From positions 1-55,838 of IMG/VR virus record IMGVR_UViG_3300046808_000835: a DNA stretch of 55,838 nt. One strand, 5' to 3'. The notes under the pieces are model-generated. The model had not been told where the DNA came from. It searched no databases and worked only from the letters and a program-made list of their open reading frames with translations. Below are positions 45,501 through 54,100 of the stretch, piece by piece (the stretch's first letter is position 1; every line of letters begins with the position of its first letter). This DNA is from a virus. Made by a program: the position numbers and the translations under genes.

Positions 45501-48500
45501 GAAGCAGAAAGACGAATGCTTGCTGCACAATTAGCTCAAATAGACGCTACAGAAAGAAATATACGTGCACAACAAGATGCCGTTATAGTTACTAAAGAGG
45601 CAAATGTTTTACGATTAAAAGCATTAGCCGCAGAAAAAACTAGACAAGGCACCCTTAGCGAAGCGGAAGATCAAAATATATCTAGAGAAGTATTAAGAAA
45701 TGAAGCAGAAATTGTTGGATTAAAGAAAATACTTTCTGGTACTATCAACGTTAAACAAGCCTTTAATCTTCGAGCAGCTGAAATGAGAGCTGCACAAAGA
45801 GACCCAGCTGCAATATCTACTATAACCGAAGGCGGGCTACAACTAGCACAGCAATTAGAAGCTAGTCGAGCATCTCGTGCAAATATTGGTGCCCAAGTAT
45901 TTGGCGTAAATATTACCGAAAGAATAAACCAATTTAAGTTAGAAGAAGAAAATAATATAAAAAGAAAGCAAGCAGATTTAGACGCTTTAAAAGCATCTGC
46001 AGCATTATTAGCAAGTAATAGAGAAATAAATTCTGAAACAAACGAAGCAGCACTAATTGCTAGGCAAAGTGCAGAGGCAGCAGTTCAGCTGGCCGAACAA
46101 GAGCTTAGAGTACTGCAAGCAAAAAGAGAAATAAGTGTTCAAGAAAAACTACAACAAGAACTACTGGCATTAAAAACGGATGAAGGAAGAACTAGGGCTA
46201 AACAAGTAGGCGAAGATATAGACAATCTTAAAGAGTTAGTAAATTTAACAGAGCGCGCTTTTGCAACCAAAGAGCAAGAAACGCAACAAAAAAATATTTT
46301 AGATTTAGTTGATGTAAGATTACGTAATAGACTAAAAATATTGGATCAAGAAGGTCAAAAAGCTAAAGACTTAGATGCTGCTCGTGAATTTGCATTAAGA
46401 ACTGAAGAACAAAGTTTTGACTTTTTACAGCGTTCCGTAGAACTTTCCGCTACTTATATAGCTCGTAGAAAAGAAGCACTTGACGTAAAACGTGCTGAAT
46501 TTGATTTTGATAAACAAATTCGTGAAGCTGAAGAAGCAAGAAATAGAGCACTGTTAGAATCCGAAACAAGAACTAAAAAGATTGAGCTAGCAGCACCCCC
46601 AACTGCTGCAACAGCTGCAGAAGTAAGTGGTGATATAGAAATAGGTGCTGCTAGATCCGAAGCCTTAGCAATAGAAATAGCTGCTCGTGATGTAATAAAT
46701 CAACAATATGAACGACAAGCAACGGCTGCAACAAGAAGTTTAGAACTAACAAAAGCTCAAGCTGCAGAAACAAGGCGAGTAGCAGAAGAACAAGAAAAGT
46801 ATAATAAATTACTACAGAACGCCGCTGATCTGGGCAGTACTTTAGGCAATGTTTTCAGAGGATTAGGCAGCAGCGCGGACAGATTTGCAGACGGAATAGA
46901 AAAGTTTGTTACAGGCTTAACTGAAGGTGCTATACAAACAGAAAAGAATGCAAAAGCAACCGCAGCTATTCAAGAAAGAATAACCCTAACTGCTGAAGGT
47001 TCACAAGAAAGAAAAGAAGCTGAACAAGAACTGGGTGTACAACAGAAAAAGAATGCAAAAGACGAACTAAGTAATAATATTAAATTAGTTGGTTCTGCCA
47101 AAATGCTATTTAAAGAAAAGAGCACTGGCTATAAACTACTTGCTGGCATAGAGCGAGCTATGCATATTGTAAAGCTGGCAATGGCAGCAAAAGAAATGGC
47201 AGTAGATATTGCCAATACAGTTAAGTCTGTAGCCAATAGCGGAGTCAGAACGGCTGCATCGGTTGTTGAAGCTGGTGTAGCAGGTGTAACGGCAGTAGTT
47301 AAATCAATTGCTAGTTTACCTTTTCCGTTTAATATTGCTGCAGGAGCTGTAGTAGCTGGTATAGTTGCAAGCTTGTTAAGTAAAATCGGTGGAGATCCAC
47401 CAACAAGTTTTAGCGCTGGTGGAAGTGCAGTTAGCGCAGAAAAACGTCAAGAAGTCCAAGGTAGCGCAATGAACTACAATGATCAAGGTCAGCTAGTTCG
47501 TGTACGTGAAGGCGTATTTGGGGATACTGAGGCTAAATCAGAATCTATTGCTAATTCACTGGAAATTATTCGTGATAATAGCGTGGCTGGTTTAGCTTAT
47601 GACGATAAGCTGTTAAAAGCATTTGAAAAATTAAGCAGGTCACTAGAAACAGCTGCTAAACGACTTTATGGTATTACTGGTGTTACTGGTGGTAGTGCTT
47701 TTGGAACGGTTGAAGGCAGTACCGGCACAAGCATTTTAGGTTTAAGCTTATCAAAAACCACTACAAGCATTATTGATAGCGGTTTAAAAATTACTGGTAG
47801 TTTTTTAGAGTTAGCCCGAGCAACAGGTGGTGTTATTGAAGGTTTTGAAACCGTACAAACAACACGTAAACGGTTTATTGGAAAAACAAAAACTTCTATC
47901 GACACCAGAGAGTTTGGACTAGATGATGCTACTGTACAAGCTATTAATGATGCATTCGGCAGTGCACTAGATGCGCTTTATAGCGTTGGCGATACCTTAA
48001 AAACAGATCAACAAAAAATAGATCAAGCACTAGCTAGTTTACAAGTTAATGAGTTTGCTAGTTTGCGTGGTTTAAAAGGCAAAGACTTACAAGAAGCCCT
48101 TAATGCTGTTATTGGTTCGGTTGTAGATGATGCTGCTGTGGCTGCTTTTACTCAACTAAAGCTGTTCCGTAAGTTTGGTGAAGGCATGTTGGAAACCGTA
48201 GTTCGTGTTGCTGATACTAATCGCAAGATCGAACAAGTATTGGGCAATTTAACTAACAGACCAGCACTAGACATTGAACTAGATATAACTGAAGCACTTG
48301 CAGAAGCGTCGGGCGGACTGTCAAACTTTTTAGAAAATATCGAAAGTTTTACAGATAACTTTTTAACAGAAGAAGAAAAACTTGGTCCAACTCGTCGTGC
48401 AGTTGAAACAGAACTCAACAGACTGGGCTTAAGCAGCATAAAAACTCGTCAACAGTTTAAGCAAGTTGTACAAACACTGATAAACACTGGTCAAGCTGGT

Positions 48501-49667
48501 ACAGAAACCTTTTTAAGCTTAATAAAGTTAAGTGACGGTTTTGCAAAAGTTACTGAGTCGGCTGAAAAAACCAACGATGCACTTAAGTCAGCATATGATG
48601 CGCGTGTTAGCGAACTAAAAGGTGCTCGCAGTGAGTTTGAAAACTTTGCTAAGAGTTTACGTGAGTATCAGCTTAGCTTAAAAACCGGCAGCTTAAGCCC
48701 ACTAACACCACTTGAACAGTATCGTGAGTTACGTGCAGAGTTTTTAACAACCAGAGAACTTGCACAACGTGGTGACGTTGGGGCAATTGGTAAGTTGCAG
48801 TCTATTAGTAACTCTTTCTTACAAGCTAGTCAAAAAATGTATGCATCTAGTGATGAATACATTGGTGACTTTCAACTAGTATCTCAAACCATTGATCAAA
48901 CAGCTACTTTTGCAGAACTGCAAATAGATATAGCCAACAACACACTTGCAGAAATTAAAAATGTTGTTGGTGCATTAGTAGAGCTTAAGACTGAAACTGA
49001 AAAAGTACCGGTTGCACTAACTGGGCTTGGCACTAGTTTAACCACAGCGTTAACTGCGGCACAAGCTGCTAACGGCTCCGCCACTATTAGTGATATCCCT
49101 GTTATTGGCGGTGAAGTTGCCGATATCGTATCCGGCTATGAATTCCAGCGCCAAGCAGATGCTGCAGAAGCAGCTGCAGAAGCAGCAAAAGCAGCTGCAG
49201 AAGCCGCTGCAGCTGCTGCAAGAGCTGCTCAAAGCATGTTTGGTCAGCTGTATAACACGGTAATGGGTTATGATTATGGTATTGGTGCTGCAATGGGTGC
49301 TGCTTTTGATACTGGCGGCGTTCGCAAATTTGCTCGTGGCGGCATAGTTAACGGCTTAACACCATTTAGTTATAGTTCGGGACTTGGTGTCATGGGTGAA
49401 GCAGGGCCAGAAGCTATTATGCCACTACGTCGTACACCTAGCGGTAACTTGGGTGTAATTAGTATGGCAGGTAATGGTGATATGCTTCGTGAACTTGCTA
49501 GACTTAATCAACAAGTTGAAACATTAACTCGTGCTGTGTCTGAGGGTGCAGTTATTAACGCACAAGCAACTGATCGTAATACTGAAGCAGTTGTTGGTGC
49601 TGTTGTTGATAAAACAGTTAATAACACATACCAAACACGGCTAAAAGATAAGGTTCAGGTTGTATGA
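42558..49667 (+). CDS. Tail tape measure protein
   Basis: 2369 residues; ATG preceded by GGGAG. Long helical, Ala/Glu/Lys-rich coiled coils, hydrophobic segments near residues ~540-580 and ~1570-1610 (TVKSVANSGVRTAASVVEAG, AGVTAVVKSIASLPFPFNIA) and a Gly-rich C-terminus with GLGVMGEAGPEAIMPLRR, a common tape-measure end motif. It sets tail length; at ~0.15 nm per residue the tail would be near 350 nm (inference). Confidence 0.93.
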   Translation: MSQKIGIEVVVNSNIKNETQDANKFNEALKRAAQTAKTIGVGAAAGGTSGSQRAAQMSQPVMATQVTEYGRARGSAGATGASARDFANQSQGLGGLVRLYATYAANVFAVGAAFRALSSAMDTANMVRGLDQIGAASGVALGGLSRQLVAATGGAISLREAMSATVKVTAAGLGSENVLRLGTVAAKASQALGVDLGDAVNRLSRGITKLEPELLDELGIFTKIEPAVQKYALALGKNASSLTDFERRQAFANAVLEEGEKKFAAIKVDANPYNKLAASLQNIAQSGLELINKVLAPIVNFLSESPTALIAALGGLGLALVRQIAPAFGQFRENIRKSNIEAAQAGKARVQSAIALQQELNAQVLRYSEIGADKEIAKLEAAEKRLNRLQAKLSTETAASKILAEKPDTADITKADIKAIRAAAAADEAAGNIALAKSQREIATAIVKVQNAEKGLSEEQRQKAANLQKELTNSRTIIGINAQLASSIQKASYKDQIVSNAAYAGSLIGPTRAIRLMLAELKAGEVQLNAFSRATVVARGTLAAFAGAAATIGAAINTALGVIGLIAGALSLLSTAFSATTRESKATGEALDVLEQSTKNLNNTIDVINSKPFLEQFSTQSVTARSNALDSLSTSIQKVIDTSQAELSRMNWIDSLKDNISKIWGGDVLSKSAEEISRGLAAAFSDATTANSTAGKAARESLERLLGTGVDLTDFEKIDAALAKLSKADRITAIKSIGFEINNLSKAAKAPAVALQGLDESLKKISESRQKFISGLLPTDPLSEFGRGLIATSFQFEEALKNPTVQLETIKKLFEQIKSLPVSPDLLLGLQDADAIAKNLQELQGELGSTQAKITQLTKARNEELSKSGKGFQTVKTGDIEKIEEYANKVQNSSSKVKELNTELGRLKGLGASLEIEIQTETESLSKFKDTINAAVVKTFEVGAEVVSARLGAEFVKASATVTQTFGSLLGNTKTGIAMRAEAERRMLAAQLAQIDATERNIRAQQDAVIVTKEANVLRLKALAAEKTRQGTLSEAEDQNISREVLRNEAEIVGLKKILSGTINVKQAFNLRAAEMRAAQRDPAAISTITEGGLQLAQQLEASRASRANIGAQVFGVNITERINQFKLEEENNIKRKQADLDALKASAALLASNREINSETNEAALIARQSAEAAVQLAEQELRVLQAKREISVQEKLQQELLALKTDEGRTRAKQVGEDIDNLKELVNLTERAFATKEQETQQKNILDLVDVRLRNRLKILDQEGQKAKDLDAAREFALRTEEQSFDFLQRSVELSATYIARRKEALDVKRAEFDFDKQIREAEEARNRALLESETRTKKIELAAPPTAATAAEVSGDIEIGAARSEALAIEIAARDVINQQYERQATAATRSLELTKAQAAETRRVAEEQEKYNKLLQNAADLGSTLGNVFRGLGSSADRFADGIEKFVTGLTEGAIQTEKNAKATAAIQERITLTAEGSQERKEAEQELGVQQKKNAKDELSNNIKLVGSAKMLFKEKSTGYKLLAGIERAMHIVKLAMAAKEMAVDIANTVKSVANSGVRTAASVVEAGVAGVTAVVKSIASLPFPFNIAAGAVVAGIVASLLSKIGGDPPTSFSAGGSAVSAEKRQEVQGSAMNYNDQGQLVRVREGVFGDTEAKSESIANSLEIIRDNSVAGLAYDDKLLKAFEKLSRSLETAAKRLYGITGVTGGSAFGTVEGSTGTSILGLSLSKTTTSIIDSGLKITGSFLELARATGGVIEGFETVQTTRKRFIGKTKTSIDTREFGLDDATVQAINDAFGSALDALYSVGDTLKTDQQKIDQALASLQVNEFASLRGLKGKDLQEALNAVIGSVVDDAAVAAFTQLKLFRKFGEGMLETVVRVADTNRKIEQVLGNLTNRPALDIELDITEALAEASGGLSNFLENIESFTDNFLTEEEKLGPTRRAVETELNRLGLSSIKTRQQFKQVVQTLINTGQAGTETFLSLIKLSDGFAKVTESAEKTNDALKSAYDARVSELKGARSEFENFAKSLREYQLSLKTGSLSPLTPLEQYRELRAEFLTTRELAQRGDVGAIGKLQSISNSFLQASQKMYASSDEYIGDFQLVSQTIDQTATFAELQIDIANNTLAEIKNVVGALVELKTETEKVPVALTGLGTSLTTALTAAQAANGSATISDIPVIGGEVADIVSGYEFQRQADAAEAAAEAAKAAAEAAAAAARAAQSMFGQLYNTVMGYDYGIGAAMGAAFDTGGVRKFARGGIVNGLTPFSYSSGLGVMGEAGPEAIMPLRRTPSGNLGVISMAGNGDMLRELARLNQQVETLTRAVSEGAVINAQATDRNTEAVVGAVVDKTVNNTYQTRLKDKVQVV

Positions 49668-51145
49668 CAACTAAAGCAGAACTAGTTAGTTGGTTAAAAA
49701 CAAGCACTACACGACGTGTAGTGCTTGTTGAAATCACAGGTGTATTAGATAGTGCCGGCAATAGTGTCGGCACTATTTATTACTCAAATAAACCTTATGG
49801 TACGCGTTCTACCGATACCCCTGCTAATACACAGTATAGTGCTGTTATTAACGGTGGTGTAACTTTTTCACAAACTCTAGACTTAGATGGCAGAGCCACA
49901 TTAGGCTTTGGAGATATTCAACTAGATAATACCAACGGTGTTCGCGACACACTATTAACTTATATCTGGGCTAACAAAGCAGTTACAGTTTATTTGGGCG
50001 ATGCTGGCTGGAGTCGTGCAGATTTTTACCCAATATTTACTGGCTTTGTTAGTGATATTGAAAGCCGTGATCGCAATACCCTAAACTTAATACTAGTAGA
50101 CCGATTACAGTACTTAAATACTGCTGTTAGCACGGCATTAGTGGGTGGTACTGGTTCGCAAAAAGATCAATTAAAGCCACTTTGCTTTGGTGAGTGTTTT
50201 AATGTTACACCAGTTGTAGTTGATAGCCCTAATTTAATTTATCAGGTACATAACGGTGAAATTGAGCGTGTTATAGAAGTTCGTGATAATGGTGCTAAAC
50301 TAACTGGTGTTACCACAGATTTAGCAAACGGCAGATTCACACTAACTGCTAGCCCATTCGGACAAATAACTGCTAGTGTGCAAGGTGGTAAGTATGGAAG
50401 TCCCGCTAGCTATAGCAGTAAAGTGGCGACGGTTATACAAAACTTATTACTATACTATGGTCGAACACTAACACTGTCAGATATTGACGCTGCTTCTTTT
50501 GCAGCTTATAATACACAAGACGTAGGTGTTTATCTTAATAACCGCGAAAACTTACTGGACTTATGCCAACGACTAGCTAATGGTTGTGGTTTAAGTTTAA
50601 CTGTAGGTGTAGACGGCAAGTTTAAATTAGTTCGTGTACTAGTAGACCAAGCGAGTGGTGAAACACACAGCGTTACACCTAGTGATATGTATGAACGCAC
50701 ATTAGCTATATCACAAAAAGTACCGGTACAAGGCTCAGTTAAACTAAGTTACTGCAAAAACTGGACACCACAAACAACAGGTTTAGCTGGTGCACTAAAG
50801 CCAGATGTTAGTGCTATTTTTGCAAAAGAAAACTACTTAACTGCCAGCAGTGATGCAACAGTATTAGCTCGTTATAATCAAACAGAAGAGCCACCTACAA
50901 AAGACACACTGTTAGTAACCACAGCTCAAGCAACTAGTGAAGCAACCAGACTATTAAACATATATAAAACTCCTAGGTATGTATATACTGCAACATACTA
51001 TTCACACTTATTATTTTGTGAATTAGGTGATCAAGTATTGTTAACTTATCCACGCTTTGGTTTAAATAATGGCAAGCGAGGGACTGTAGTTCAAATTAAT
51101 CGTGACTGGTTAGCCGGAAAAGTAAATATAGGAATACTAGTATAA
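49664..51145 (+). CDS. Distal tail / baseplate hub protein
   Basis: 493 residues, ATGA overlap with the tape measure gene. YPIFTGFVSDIESRDRNTLN and DPVTLAISQ-like beta sections resemble upstream-baseplate proteins; Cys-containing CFGECFNVTPVVVDSP. Position suggests it fills the role of Dit or the hub of the tail tip. Confidence 0.7.
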   Translation: MTTKAELVSWLKTSTTRRVVLVEITGVLDSAGNSVGTIYYSNKPYGTRSTDTPANTQYSAVINGGVTFSQTLDLDGRATLGFGDIQLDNTNGVRDTLLTYIWANKAVTVYLGDAGWSRADFYPIFTGFVSDIESRDRNTLNLILVDRLQYLNTAVSTALVGGTGSQKDQLKPLCFGECFNVTPVVVDSPNLIYQVHNGEIERVIEVRDNGAKLTGVTTDLANGRFTLTASPFGQITASVQGGKYGSPASYSSKVATVIQNLLLYYGRTLTLSDIDAASFAAYNTQDVGVYLNNRENLLDLCQRLANGCGLSLTVGVDGKFKLVRVLVDQASGETHSVTPSDMYERTLAISQKVPVQGSVKLSYCKNWTPQTTGLAGALKPDVSAIFAKENYLTASSDATVLARYNQTEEPPTKDTLLVTTAQATSEATRLLNIYKTPRYVYTATYYSHLLFCELGDQVLLTYPRFGLNNGKRGTVVQINRDWLAGKVNIGILV

Positions 51146-54100
51146 TGGCAACAACTGTAAATACTGCTGATTTAGAATTAGGTGGGATTGGCGAATATCG
51201 CACCGGCGCTTTTTCGCCTAAAGAAGTTCGTTTAATACCCAGCACAAATTTATTTAGAGTTAGTAAAGACGGTACTGTTAGTGTTAATGACATAACACTA
51301 ACAGTACAACGAGTATATGTAACAGGTACAGCCACCTTTACTACAACTCCATCTGTTACACTAACTGGCTCTGGAGATACTCGCACACTAAGTTATACAA
51401 ATCTTGGTGCAAATAATACAGTTGTGATAACTGTTAGTGTTACTGATAGTGCTGATGGCACAGTTTATACTGACAGCGTTACCATTGCCAAAGTTACCGA
51501 TGGTAGCGACAGTTTAACAGTTGCACTTAGCAACGAAGCTTGCAGTGTACCAGGCAATGCATTGGGTCAAACTGCAAGTTTTGCTGGCACTGGTACCACG
51601 ATCGAAGTTTATGAAGGTAGTCAAAAACTAACTTATGTAACCGGCACACTCACAAACAGTAGCTTTAGCGTTACGACTTCAGTTAGTCCTGCTGCGAAAA
51701 TAACCGTTGGTACTATTACTGGTGCTAATACTACGACCGCAACAGTTGCAAACCATAGCGCACTAGCAGACGATACTGATTTAGTAGCCATTACTTATAC
51801 CATTAGTGCTAAACGTAGTAATGGTACTACTAGTACGCTTACCGCTACTCAATCAATTACAAAAACTCGTAGCGGTTTAAATTTTAGTGATGCAAAAGTA
51901 CTATTTACTGATACCACTTTTGCAACTGGTTTAAATGATGTTGCAGTATACAATAACAGTGGCGGCGGTACTGTTACTGTTACCAGAGAAGCTGCTCAAG
52001 CAGATTCGCCTTTTATAAATGTTAGTAGCTTTAACATAAAAGTTAGTAATACAGGCACAGCCAGTCCTGGTATTGGTGGCTTTGTACATGCAACTACAAG
52101 TCGTGCAAATGCTGTTTTTGCTCAACGCGTTATTGCAAAAATACCTGTTGGATACACACTACAGTGGGCCAGTAATGCTATTGGGGATAATTCAACACAG
52201 CGTTGGATAACTAGCCAAGCAGGAACTGGCAACTTTGAAGAATACATAGTTATTCGTAAATGCGGAGCAACTGGAACTTTTTCAAGTACTGGTCATTTAT
52301 ACTTAACTGGTACTGTAGGTACTCCCGCTGCACCAGTTAACTGGTATTTGGCTTATGCAACTGTATACGACTTTACTGCACCTGCTAACTTACTAACAAG
52401 TGCTAGATTAACAAAAGATTCTGTTACAGTGCCTGCTAGCAGTGATGGCACTGTAAGTGATTTTAGTGCTGCCACAACCACTTTTCGTGTTTACAACGGA
52501 GCAACAGACGATACTGCAAACTGGACTATTACAGCTACACCCGGTACTGGTGTAACAGGTACAGCTAGTGGTTCGCCTGCAAATAGTACATATACACTAA
52601 CTGGTTTATCACAAGATAGTGGCACCGTTACATTTACTGCTAGCAGATCTGGCTATAGTAGTTTAACTAGTACTTTTACTGTTGTTAAGGCACGAGCAGG
52701 TGTAACTGGAACTAATGCCGCATACGTTGTTGTAAACAGTACTCAAGGTCAAGCATTTAAATTTGCAAGCGGAGCTAGTACTCCTACTAATGGCAATAGT
52801 TTAATTTTTACTGCCACATTAAACGGTGGATTAAGTGCTTACCAATGGCAGTATTATAATGGCACTGCCTGGACAAATTTTAGTGCTGCTACTTCAAGCA
52901 GCTTTACATTAGCTTATAATGATGCTGCTTGGGGCAGTGCAGTGGCACTTAATATTCGTTGTTTAAGTGGTTCACAGTCCGACGAAGTTACTGTAGTTAA
53001 ATTATCTGATGGTACAAATGGTACAAATGGTACAAATGGTACAAATGGTACAAATGGTATTAATACTGCTACTGTTACATTATATGCTAAAAACACTAGT
53101 AGCAGTACTCCACCCGCAGCTTTTAGTGGCACTTTTACTTATACCTTTAGTACTGCCGCACTAACTGGCGGTACTCTAAATACTTGGAGCACCACAGCTC
53201 CTAGTATTACTAACGGCGAATATTTATGGGCTCGTTACGCCGTAGCTGCTAGTAGTGCTGCTACAGATACTGTAGATACCGCAGAGTTTTCTAGTGCTGT
53301 AGTAGTAGCTGTTGGTGGTATTAACGGTATTAATGGCACTAATGGTACTAACGGTACTAACGGTACTAATGGAGTTAATACTGCTACTGTTACATTATAT
53401 GCTAAAAATACTAGCAGCAGTGCTGCACCCGCAGCTTTTAGTGGTACTTTTACTTATACTTTTAGTAGTGCAGCATTAACTGGCGGTACTCTAAATACTT
53501 GGAGTACTACAGCTCCTAGTATTACTAATGGTGAGTATTTATGGGCTCGTTATGCTGTAGCTGCTAGTAATACTGCTACAGATACTATAGATACAACAGA
53601 GTTTTCTACTGCCGTTGTAGTAGGTATTGGCGGCACTAATGGTAGTAATGGTACTAATGGGGTTAATACTGCTACTGTTACATTATATGCTAAAAATACT
53701 AGCAGCAGTACCGCACCTACAGCTTTTAGTGGTACTTTTACTTATACTTTTAGTACTGCAGCATTAACTGGTGGTACGCTAAATACTTGGAGTACTACAG
53801 CTCCTAGCATTACTAATGGTGAGTACTTATGGGCTCGTTATGCTGTAGCTGCTAGTAGCGCCGCTACAGATACTGTAGATACAGCCGAGTTTTCTAGTGC
53901 TGTAGTAGTGGCTATTGGAGGTATTAATGGTACTAATGGTACTAATGGTACTAATGGTACTAATGGTACCAATGGTATTAATACTGCTACTGTTACATTA
54001 TATGCTAAAAATACTAGCAGCAGTACTGCACCTACAGCTTTCAGCGGTACTTTTACTTATACTTTTAGTAGTGCAGCATTAACTGGTGGCACTCTAAATA

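Noticed and set aside
53010-53990. CRISPR-like array in the GTN repeats
   Set aside because: The repeats are triplet runs inside a long open frame with conserved coding units; no spacers. No CRISPR array was seen anywhere in the window.
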